A stretch of DNA of 64,000 bases, from NCBI RefSeq assembly GCF_009498455.1, contig NZ_CP045644.1, forward strand, positions 2,421,001 through 2,485,000, written 5' to 3'. Source of the stretch: Variovorax paradoxus (GTDB lineage Bacteria > Pseudomonadota > Gammaproteobacteria > Burkholderiales > Burkholderiaceae_C). Under the pieces are notes generated by a model. The model saw nothing but the letters and a program-made list of their open reading frames with translations, had not been told where the DNA came from and did no database searches. This document shows, piece by piece, positions 29,601 to 33,962 of the stretch (position 1 is the first letter of the stretch; each line of letters starts with the position of its first letter). The translations under genes and the position numbers were made by a program.

Positions 29601-32421
29601 TCCGGTGCCGCCGTTCACGGTCGACTTCACGAGCGTGCCTTTGGAGAGCGTGCCTTCGCTGCAAGTCGGTCGCCTGACGATCGACAGCGCGGGCATGAGT
29701 GTCCTGCCCGGGGACTCCTTCTCGGAGGCCCTGCAGGGCACGAAGGGGAACTACCTGCAGGTCGACATGGTGGGCGGGCAGGGGCCGTCCCTCGGGTTCG
29801 CCGTGGCAGGCGGAACGGACTACATCGCCTTCCACATGGCGGGCCTGGCCAACCCCGACCCGAAGAGCCTGAGCATGACGGTCTATGACTTGAACGGTCA
29901 GGTCATCGAGGTCGTGGCCCTGAACCTGACGGCGCCGAGCCAGCTGGACTGCGCCTACACCGCGCCTGCGGGCAAGGTGATCGGCCACGTCAGTTTCGAG
30001 ACGGCGATGCCGACGCTGTGGATCGCGATGGACAACATCCAGATCGGCGGTGGCGTCAACGCGAACACCGACGCCAAGGCCGTCATCATCGACCCGGCGG
30101 GCAACATCTCGACCGAGACCATGCCGATGGTCAACGCGACCCTCGACAAGGTGGTCGACGATCAGGGCACGATCAAGGGCGAACTGCAGGCCGGTGCGCT
30201 CACCGACGACAACCAGCCCGATCTCAGCGGCAAGGCCGGGGCCAACAGCACCGTGGTCATCAAGGACAACGGTGTGGAAATCGGCCGCACGACGGCCGAC
30301 GCCAACGGCAACTGGGCGCTCAAGCTGCCCACGCCGCTGGCCGACGGCGCGCACAGCCTGACCGCCACGGCCCTCGATGCGAACGGCATCGCCGGAACCC
30401 CGACCGGCGTGTTCGGCCTGACCGTGGACGCCACCGCGCCGACCAAGCCGACCATCGTGTCGGTGACCGACGACGTGGGCAGCATCCTCGGCAACATGGG
30501 GCCGAACACCACCACCGACGACCCCCGCCCCGAATTCAAGGGCAAGGCGGAAGCCGGCAGCACCGTGGTCATCTTTGACAAGGGGGTGGAAATCGCGCGC
30601 GTGCAGGCCGATGCCGCGGGCAACTGGAAGTACACGCCGGCCACCGGGCTGACCAACAGCACGCACACCATCACCGTGACCGCCATCGACAAGGCGGGCA
30701 ACACCAGCGCGACTTCGGACGCGTTCGGCTTCACGGTGCTGACGACCCCGCCGCCCAAGCCGACCATCGTGTCGGTGGTGGACGACGTGGGCGCCGTGCA
30801 GGGCGAGCTGTACAGCGGCGGCCGCACCGACGACGCCCAGCCTGTCGTCACGGGCAAGGCCGAGGCGAACAGCACCGTGATCATTTACGACAACGGCGTG
30901 GAAGTCACCCGCTTGCAGGCCGATGCCTCGGGCAACTGGACCTACACGCCGGCCGCACCACTGGCCGAGGGCGGCCACAGCATCAGTGCGGTGGCGATGA
31001 ACCAGGCGGGCACGACCAGCGTGCCGTCGGCTGCGTTCGGGTTCACGGTGGACACGGTGGCGCCGGCTGCGCCGACGATCGTGACGGTGTACGACGACGT
31101 GGGCACGACCGGCAACGTGACTAACGGCGGAACGACCGACGATGCCCAGCCTGAGTTCAAGGGCAAGGCCGAGGCGAACAGCACCGTGGTCATTTATGAC
31201 GGTGCGACCGAAATTGGCAGGGTGAAGGCGAGTGCCTCGGGCGACTGGAGCTTCACGCCGACCACGGCGCTGATCAATGGTGCGCACAGCATCAGCGCTA
31301 AAGCCGTTGATGCTGCCGGCAATGTCAGTGCGCCTTCTGGAGGTTTTAATTTCGATGTAACGGTCTTTGACCTGTTTGAGGATTTCAATTCCGATGCGAT
31401 TAAGACGTTCCCTAATGTAGGGGATTCACTTGATTCCGGTGTTTTTACGATAACTCAATTGAAGAGTGCGATTAGTTGGTATGACTCAGGGGTGATCGAT
31501 TCACATTACGATGGGGAGCATGCGTGGGGGATAAGTGGCGGCTCCACAAAGGCAACGCTAAATAATGGCGTTCAAGCTAGCGCTATTAAATTTTTGATGA
31601 GAGATAATCAAGATCCAATTGGGCCAACGATATCGTTTTATGATAAATCTGGGGGGTTGATATTTAGTGAAAAATTCAATGCCAATCCCGATGATAAATA
31701 TTTCGAATTCAAGATGCCTGGCGGGGCCTTGTTTAGCTCTTTTGTCGTGACGCCTGGGGCCGCTCCTAATCATGGGTGGGACTACATTGAGTTGGACAAT
31801 ATATCGATTGCAACGGCAACTACGGGGGAAGGGCAATTCGCTGTTGATCAAAAAATAGTTGATCGAGCCGAATCAGAATTCCTCACGACGAGTGACGAAA
31901 TCCTCATCGCCAAGCTTGGCTTCGCCGACCGCCTGGAAGGCGGCGCCGGCAACGACACCTTCACGAATGTCGGCACGGCGGACGTGGCGCATGGCGGCGT
32001 GGGCGACGACACCGTTCGCATCCACAGCGGCGACTTCGAGCGCATCGACGGCGGCCTGGGCATCGACACCCTGGTGATGGACGGCAAGTCGATGCACATC
32101 GACCTGTCGGCCCTCGGCCTGGCGAAGGTGCAGGGCTTCGAGAAGTTCGACCTGGGTGCAGGCGACAACACGCTGGCGCTGAGCGCGGCGGACGTGCTGG
32201 CCGGCGGTGCGCGTGACATGGTCACGGCCGACGGCAAGGTGCAGATGCTGGTCAACGGCGCCAACGGCGAGGTCGACCTGCTCGGCGGCCAGGCCGGCGA
32301 CGACGGCTGGATGCAGGGCAGCAACGCCACGGTGGGCGGTGTGACGTACAGCGTCTACACCAACCTGGCCGGCACGGCCGAGCTGCTGGTCGAGGACAAG
32401 GTCCACGTGACGATCCTGTAA
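14668..32421 (+). CDS. Giant BapA/LapA-type repetitive adhesin, T1SS substrate
   Basis: 5917 aa from the ATG at 14668, with AGGAAA upstream. Residues 1-~195 form a BapA-prefix-like retention region with a hydrophobic segment at 151-172 (MLPLLLTGGLVALGIGAIAA). From ~206 to ~4215 there are 38 Ig-like domains of ~95-110 aa, each opening DDxG..., TDD... and closing near GN. Then come a different domain, a jelly-roll-like module (~4390-4545), a copy of the C-terminal module (~4550-4715), more Ig-like domains, and two further jelly-roll-like modules (~4983-5130, ~5566-5720). The last ~180 residues include RTX-like GGAGND and GGVGDD. No LapG-type TAAG/PAAG site is obvious. Surface attachment and biofilm are the expected roles. 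Gene assembly across repeats deserves caution. Confidence 0.9.
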   Translation: MATKKKTKVVVSSNGKNIDHTVDAAATGKAPLKIKVGKGAKYLLKGEDGFAPENVTLTRVGADLHVTLEGEASPSLVLEGYYAQSEPVGLYGVAEDGQLYAYTATDGASEIFSLTEGRSTPVALGGDSFGSGVSYLAGAEAGTGNDFMGGMLPLLLTGGLVALGIGAIAAASGSDGETAPPSLPPVAPPVVQPPGKPGFDGIGGAHDDVGLVQGPIERGGETDDTRPDFHGTGTPGNTVTVYDNGTELGKVVVDGSGAWKFTPTKDLEDGQHSITITESDAGGRESVPSDPFEFGVDITPPVQPGWNGEGPGQVKDDVGLIQGNVLPGGATDDPRPEFKGEGTPGSTIIVQDKGEEIGQVQVGKDGQWTFTPKDPLSEGDHAITIVERDPVGNESKPSKPFEFDVDTTPPDQPQLGGAIDNMGDIKGPIAPGGVTDDRQPEFHGQGTPGDTIVIKDNGKEIGIADVGEDGNWTFVPSIDLGEGDHSITIVARDPAGNESKPSDPFEFEIDVTPPDASKLALTGVADDVGAVQGNVASGETTDDARPLLSGTSAGTPGHTVVVWVENSTGTHKLGEAIVGEGGKWTLQVDTPLAAGQNKFTVVEHDAAGNGTFPTEPYTVNIDTGRPEVPVIQNIKDDVGVVHMLQKGEVTNDAKPTIIGTAQAGTTVKVYDNGTFLGQVVADAGGNWSFTPVNNLADGKHDITATATNPVGQTSDPTGIWNFSVDATAPGKATDFEVTDDVGGSVGKLTEGMTTDDDRPTFSGKAEPGATVNVYDNGVKIGEAIAGGNGSWTFTPDTPLASGNHAFTTEVVDAAGNSSGQGEPLNVIVDAIPGVVTLDRLVDDQGAVKGTIAANGSTDDTRPEIQGTGKIGSTIKVYDGATLLGQTVVGADGTWRFTPTADLSEGAHAITVTATNLAGNVSDPTPAVNFTIDTITPTAPSIDAVKDDVGAVQGALTNGGTTDDPSPTLSGKAEAGTTVTIKDGSVVLGTVVADKDGNWNYTPTSPLAEGEHTFTVTSTDKAGNTSAPSAEFVVTTDYTPPDASKLSITGVHDDVGGITGNVAPGVTTDDALPAISGTGTAGNTIIVMVKDATGNHKLATAIVGADGKWSLQVTTPLAVGSNEFTAIEQDKAGNQTAPSASYTIVVDTGRPEVPVIQNVQDDAGSVTGMLQKGQVTDDAKPTIIGTAQAGTTVKIYDNGTFLGQVVADATGKWSYTPGANLADGKHDITATATNVVGQTSDATGIWNFSVDTKAPGQVTGLEVLDDVGAVQEPLKSGDTTDDNKPEFNGKAEPGATVNLYDGDTKIGEAVADENGNWSITPTNPLGDGAHSLTTEVVDPAGNSSGKGPALDITVDTSGVTVSIDKLVDDQGAVKGAIVANGTTDDKRPEIQGQGKADSTIKVYDGATLLGETIVKSDGTWSFTPTADLGEGAHAITATATDLAGNVSAATPAVNFTIDTIAPAAPSIDAVKDDVGAVQGALVNGATTDDPSPTLSGKAEAGSTVTVKDGTVVLGTAVADANGNWSYTPTTPLAEGEHKFTVTSTDKAGNTGAPSGEFVVTTDYTAPDASKLAITGVEDDVGLVQGNVAPGAVTDDSRPVISGTGTAGDTIIVMVKDSTGNHKLGEATVGADGKWSLQVSTPLLYGSNEFTAIEVDPAGNPTAPSAPYTVIAAGDPPPAPSIQNVQDDVGASQGMLQKGQVTDDAKPTIIGTAQPGTTVKIYDSGNKIGEVVTDATGKWSFTPETALADGTHNITATATNVVGQTSDATGIWNFSVDTKAPGQVTGLDVLDDVGAVQDPLKSGDTTDDNQPEFKGQAEPGSTVNLYEGDTLLGSAVADENGNWSITPTNPLGDGDHSLSLEVVDPAGNSSGKGPALDITVDTSGVTVSISKLVDDQGAIKGTIAANGSTDDTRPEIQGTGKAGSTIKVYDGGVLLGQTEVKADGTWSFTPTTDLAEGAHAITATATDKAGNTSEPTSVVNFTIDTLAPTAPSIDAVADDVGAKQGALVNGATTDDPTPTLSGKAEAGSTVTVYDKGAKLGTAVADANGNWSYTPTTPLAEGEHTFTVTATDKAGNTGAPSAPFVVTTDYTAPDASKLAITGVEDDVGAVTGNVASGHTTDDVLPLIRGTGTAGDTIIVMVKDSTGNHKLGEATVGADGKWALQVTTPLASGISEFTAIEVDPAGNPTAPSAPYSVILDTVPAPGATIVYVMDDVGAQQGALANGDATDDTRPTLIGSARAGDTVKIYDGATLLGEVVANNDGNWEFTPSVNLAEGAHSFTAVSVDKAGNPSAPSTAFDLTVDQSAPAKPEVGGAIDNVGEVQGDIAPGGVTDDRQPEIHGEGTPGDTIVIKDNGNKIGEVEVGEDGKWTFTPPTDLAEGDHSITIVERDPAGNESQPSDPLEFVVDTTPPSAANLAITGVADDVGGIMGNVASGETTDDARPALSGTSSGAAGNTIIVMVKDATGERELGRATVAADGTWTLQVSTPLASGSNVFTAVEMDLAGNKTAPSAEYAVTVDTGRPEVPVIQNVQDDVGVVHMLQKGEVTDDAKPTIIGTSQAGNTIKVYDGATLLGQVVADATGKWSFTPGTNLADGTHNITATATNVVGQTSDATGIWNFVVDTKAPGAVTGLEVLDDVGAVQDPLKSGDTTDDNKPELKGKAEAGSTVKVYDGATLLGEVVADANGDWSFTPSTPLVDGAHSLTTEVVDPAGNSSGKGPALDITVDTSGVTVSISKLVDDQGAIKGAIAANGSTDDTKPEIQGTGKAGSTIKVYDGATLLGQTEVKADGTWSFTPSTDLAEGAHAITATATDKAGNTSEPTSAVNFTIDTLAPSVPSIDEVKDDVGAKQGALTNGATTDDPTPTLSGKAEAGSTVTVYDNGAKLGTAVADANGNWSYTPTTPLAEGEHKFTVTATDKAGNTGAPSGEFTVTTDYTAPDASKLAITGVEDDVGGVLGNIASGGTTDDSRPLISGTGTAGDTIIVSVKDGTGSREIGRATVDANGSWTLQVESPLLQGSNEFTAVEVDPAGNPTAPSAVYTVTLDSTPPSVPVIQNVQDDAGSVTGMLQKGQVTDDAKPTIIGTSQAGNTIKVYDGATLLGTVVADATGKWSFTPGTDLADGTHNITATATNTVGQTSDATGIWNFVVDTKAPGQVTGLEVLDDVGAVQDPLQSGDTTDDNKPEFKGQAEPGATVNLYDGDTKIGEAVADENGNWSITPTNPLADGDHSLTTEVVDPAGNSSGKGPALDITVDTSGVTVSISKLVDDQGAIKGTIAANGSTDDTRPEIQGTGKAGSTIKVYDGATLLGQTEVKADGTWSFTPTTDLAEGAHAITATATDKAGNTSEPTSAVNFTVDTSAPSVPSIDEVKDDVGAKQGALTNGATTDDPTPTLSGKAEAGSTVTVYDNGAKLGTAVADANGNWSYTPTTPLAEGEHTFTVTATDKAGNTGAPSAEFTVTTDYTAPDASKLAITGVEDDVGGVLGNIASGGTTDDSRPLISGTGTAGDTIIVSVKDATGSREIGRATVDANGNWTLQVSTPLLQGSNEFTAVEVDPAGNPTTPSAPYTVTLDSTPPSVPVIQNVQDDAGSVTGMLQKGQVTDDAKPTIIGTSQAGNTIKVYDGATLLGQTVADATGKWSFTPGTNLADGTHNITATATNTVGQTSDATGIWNFVVDTKAPGAVTGLEVLDDVGAVQDPLKSGDTTDDNKPEFKGQAEPGATVNLYDGDTKIGEAVADENGNWSITPTNPLADGAHALTTEVVDPAGNSSGKGPALDITVDTSGVTVSISKLVDDQGAIKGAIAANGSTDDTRPEIQGTGKAGSTIKVYDGATLLGQTEVKADGTWSFTPTADLAEGAHAITATATDKAGNTSEPTSVVNFTIDTLAPTAPSIDEVKDDVGAKQGALVNGSTTDDPTPTLSGKAEAGSTVTILDNGAKLGTAVADANGNWSYTPTTPLAEGEHTFTVTATDKAGNTGAPSGEFTVTTDYTPPDAGKLAISGVQDDVGAVTGNIASGTGTDDTLPEIRGTGTAGDTIIVMVKDSTGINHELGRATVGADGKWALQVTTPLLPGKNEFTAIEVDPAGNPTAPSAVYEVNLNTVAPNPPTIEGVKDDVGALQGPLPKGDVTDDAQPTLNGTAQAGHTVTVYDGAVVLGTAVADANGKWEFTPAANLADGTHQITATATDPEGLTSAKTAVWDFVVDTVPPTQTAELIDIGKDSGFDADDFLTNDGSAGRLLHGNLSAVLGAGETLQVSTDGGTTWKAAFVDGAKWSAQDDNSHTGDWAVQTRVVDEAGNAGPVESQAMKLDTVAPAAPTKVSVVNGGVEVEFNPADVAVGHKVSLILQGNYFDYTLTPADIAAGRVLITNLPVGLAGSVSAAIADPAGNASQFRTSETEIVMDDFSNPVGKMESQKFLVTSSNMTTSPTLYDTKGSDATDKYGNQATGKALLVNMDGLAGGWSQLTLKNGGVATSAKFNIYGTDFVGNKVEFYDIAGNLIYTQALTAGRESGRVGNDGGDLFDIQMPIGTAFSSIKFIGAHNDGWFVDNVVIGAVQTSVLADLSQSQTLTDASVGTLHGGSDNNVFTVTDVKHLSDSAISGNGGQDTLKLTGANQTLDLTGLGRKVSSIEIVDITGTGNNTLNLSLGDVMENGAVDQFVTNGRVQMLVKGNVGDAVSLTDLLPNGTDPGDWVKGANVTIDGVVYEVYAHSGFKADLLVQQGVTVTLQITIDRVLDDAGAITGAIDKGGFTDDTTPTLQGKAAAGGTVKVYDGSTLVGSAVADAKGNWSFTPTAALSQGLHGLSATVTPVGGSESAKTAVFELTVDSIAPTQTATVTDIGNDSGFSASDFLTNDGHAGREMKGVLSAALAANETLQVSTDGGQTWKAASVAGTQWTLQDGNSHTESWNIQTRVVDAAGNVGPALSQAVTLDQVPPKAPTQLVASGTGVDVYFDATDAKAGDKVRVAFGDKQVDHLLTTADIAAGKVFVANPVPPFTVDFTSVPLESVPSLQVGRLTIDSAGMSVLPGDSFSEALQGTKGNYLQVDMVGGQGPSLGFAVAGGTDYIAFHMAGLANPDPKSLSMTVYDLNGQVIEVVALNLTAPSQLDCAYTAPAGKVIGHVSFETAMPTLWIAMDNIQIGGGVNANTDAKAVIIDPAGNISTETMPMVNATLDKVVDDQGTIKGELQAGALTDDNQPDLSGKAGANSTVVIKDNGVEIGRTTADANGNWALKLPTPLADGAHSLTATALDANGIAGTPTGVFGLTVDATAPTKPTIVSVTDDVGSILGNMGPNTTTDDPRPEFKGKAEAGSTVVIFDKGVEIARVQADAAGNWKYTPATGLTNSTHTITVTAIDKAGNTSATSDAFGFTVLTTPPPKPTIVSVVDDVGAVQGELYSGGRTDDAQPVVTGKAEANSTVIIYDNGVEVTRLQADASGNWTYTPAAPLAEGGHSISAVAMNQAGTTSVPSAAFGFTVDTVAPAAPTIVTVYDDVGTTGNVTNGGTTDDAQPEFKGKAEANSTVVIYDGATEIGRVKASASGDWSFTPTTALINGAHSISAKAVDAAGNVSAPSGGFNFDVTVFDLFEDFNSDAIKTFPNVGDSLDSGVFTITQLKSAISWYDSGVIDSHYDGEHAWGISGGSTKATLNNGVQASAIKFLMRDNQDPIGPTISFYDKSGGLIFSEKFNANPDDKYFEFKMPGGALFSSFVVTPGAAPNHGWDYIELDNISIATATTGEGQFAVDQKIVDRAESEFLTTSDEILIAKLGFADRLEGGAGNDTFTNVGTADVAHGGVGDDTVRIHSGDFERIDGGLGIDTLVMDGKSMHIDLSALGLAKVQGFEKFDLGAGDNTLALSAADVLAGGARDMVTADGKVQMLVNGANGEVDLLGGQAGDDGWMQGSNATVGGVTYSVYTNLAGTAELLVEDKVHVTIL
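16231..26640 (+). repeat. Five-domain super-repeat array inside the adhesin
   Basis: Start points of one marker domain (TGV.DDVG) are at 16231, 17809, 19384, 20959, 21913, 23491, 25066 and 26641. The spacings are 1578, 1575, 1575, 954, 1578, 1575 and 1575 nt. A full unit is five domains (about 525 aa), in the order TGV, QNVQ, EVLDD, KLVDDQ, DEVKDD. The 954-nt unit has only three domains. Units starting at 23491 and 25066 look nearly identical at DNA level, so they are recent duplicates. Confidence 0.85.
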
Positions 32422-32459
32422 GCCTGCACTGCAGGCCAGCCGTCCGGTGGGTGGCTGGC

Positions 32460-32488
32460 GCGCGCGACGGCCCATGGCCGTTGCGCGC
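32460..32488 (+). terminator. Strong hairpin after the adhesin gene
   Basis: GCGCGCGACGGCC pairs with GGCCGTTGCGCGC (one G-T wobble) around a 3-nt loop. It is 38 nt after the adhesin stop. No T-tract follows; it may instead stabilise the adhesin mRNA 3' end or attenuate read-through into the OmpA gene. Confidence 0.4.
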
Positions 32489-32569
32489 TGCCGGCCGGCC
32501 CGCCCCGGTTGTCCAGCGGCTTCCTTTTTTCCTTTCCTTTCTTTTCCTCAATTCATTCACTGTTTGATG

Positions 32570-32590
32570 GATGCCCCTGCCCGGGGCATC
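32570..32590 (+). promoter_or_regulatory. Hairpin directly abutting the OmpA ribosome site
   Basis: GATGCCCC-TGCCC-GGGGCATC is a perfect 8-bp stem ending one base before AGGAG (32591-32595). It could limit ribosome access or be a protein/RNA target for translational control. It follows a pyrimidine-rich run (32521-32548). Confidence 0.45.
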
Positions 32591-32601
32591 AGGAGCTATT
32601 C

Positions 32602-33591
32602 ATGATGTCTTCTTTGTCCCCTTCCAATTTTTCCGGCCGCGGCGTTCGCGCCGCCGCACTCGTGGCACTGGGCCTGCTGGCCGCGATCGCTGCCGAGGCT
32701 CAGCAACAGCAGCAGCAGCAGCAGCCCCCGTCGCAGAAGCAGCCGTCCGCCGCCCGTGCGGGCGCGGCCTACCGCGCAGTGCCCGCCGCGGCGCCCGACC
32801 AGGCGCAGGTGATCTTCTTTCGCAGCGCGAGCACCTCGGCATCGGGCAACCGCCCGGGCGCGGCGCACGTGTACATCGACGGTGAATTCCACGCAGCGCT
32901 GCTGCCCAACAGCTTCACGCGCCTGTGCGTGGCTGCGGGCAATCACTCGGTCGAGGCCTACATCGGCGACGCGCCCACGTACGAAGGCAAGTCGCAGCCG
33001 CGCACGCGCGCCGACCTGGAAGGCGGCAAGACGGTGTTCGTGGCCGTGTCGGAGCAGGACGGCTCGGGCTCGCCCGTGCCCTTCCGTCGCGCCGATGCCG
33101 AGCGCATGCTGTCGGGCGCGCGCGAGCAGCGCCACGTGATCAGCCGCGCGAGCGCCGTGCAGCCGTGCCGCGGCGTGGTGGCAGAAGCGCCGCCCGTCGA
33201 GAAGGCCCGCTACACGCTCAACACGGACACGCTGTTTGCGTTCGGCCGCGCCGACCTCGCCGCGATGACCGCCAAGGGCCGCACGGCGCTGGCCGAAGTG
33301 GCGACGCAGATCCGCGCGAACTCGCTGGACGGCGTGACGCGCATCGCGGTGCGCGGCCATGCCGACCCGATCGGCACGGCGCCCGAGAACCTGCGCCTGT
33401 CGGAGCTGCGTGCGCAGACGGTGAGCCGCGTGCTGGCCGACGAAGGCCTGCCGGCGGACCGCATCGCGGCCGAAGGCATGGGCAGCCGCGAGACGGTGGT
33501 GTCGTGCGCGGCCAGCCGTTCGCGCGACGCACGCATTGCCTGCAACGCACCGAACCGCCGCGTCGAGGTGGTGGTGCAGGGCGTGAAGTAA
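32602..33591 (+). CDS. OmpA-family envelope protein of the adhesin locus
   Basis: 329 aa from the ATG at 32602, with AGGAG at ideal distance. The signal peptide (VALGLLAAIAAEA) is followed by a glutamine tract and a Pro/Ala-rich linker. Residues ~65-150 resemble a DUF2846-type domain (QVIFFRSASTSASGNRPGAA, then AHVYIDGEFHAALLPNS). The C-terminal ~120 residues are an OmpA-like peptidoglycan-binding domain: FAFGRADLAAMTAKGR, VRGHADPIGTAPENLRLSEL and NRRVEVVVQG. It probably tethers the outer envelope to peptidoglycan near the secretion channel. OmpA-family genes commonly sit in LapA/BapA operons (family knowledge). Confidence 0.88.
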   Translation: MMSSLSPSNFSGRGVRAAALVALGLLAAIAAEAQQQQQQQQPPSQKQPSAARAGAAYRAVPAAAPDQAQVIFFRSASTSASGNRPGAAHVYIDGEFHAALLPNSFTRLCVAAGNHSVEAYIGDAPTYEGKSQPRTRADLEGGKTVFVAVSEQDGSGSPVPFRRADAERMLSGAREQRHVISRASAVQPCRGVVAEAPPVEKARYTLNTDTLFAFGRADLAAMTAKGRTALAEVATQIRANSLDGVTRIAVRGHADPIGTAPENLRLSELRAQTVSRVLADEGLPADRIAAEGMGSRETVVSCAASRSRDARIACNAPNRRVEVVVQGVK

Positions 33592-33692
33592 GCCGACCTG
33601 CCGGCGGCCCCGGGGCCGCGCGGTTCGCAGGGTGTGGAACTTTGCCGCGCAACGGCAGGGACCACGCCCTTTCGGGCGTGCAGGGGCCGCAA

Positions 33693-33738
33693 TTTCGGAC
33701 GAGTCCGATGGATTGTTCAGGGGCTCATTTGTAAAGTC
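33693..33738 (+). promoter_or_regulatory. T1SS promoter module: palindrome plus -10-like box
   Basis: TCGGAC-GA-GTCCGA (33695-33708) and TAAAGTC (33732-33738) are 37 nt apart, exactly as upstream of the adhesin. The rest of the 33592-33962 gap holds a small CACGCCC/GGGCGTG hairpin (33663-33680) and a ~220-nt untranslated leader before the ABC gene. Confidence 0.6.
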
Positions 33739-33962
33739 CTTGGCATGGGAACGGCGCGTGCCGCCGGCTCCCGGCTTCGAGATCCCCAGCCGCTGCAACG
33801 GCGCATGAGGGGACTCCTGCGAATTCCATTTCAGTGCCATGCAGGTCCGATGCCCCAGGGGCAGGGACGGGTGTTGCCCTGAGGTTTCAAGGCACACCAC
33901 CCCGGCATCGCGGCCTTGCCGCAATGCCGCATGCATCACAACGAGCAAAAAGGAAGAACGAC

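Noticed and set aside
15286..32300. A long CRISPR-like or tandem DNA array in the adhesin
   Set aside because: The repeats are protein-coding, ~300 nt long and in frame, with no spacers of constant size.
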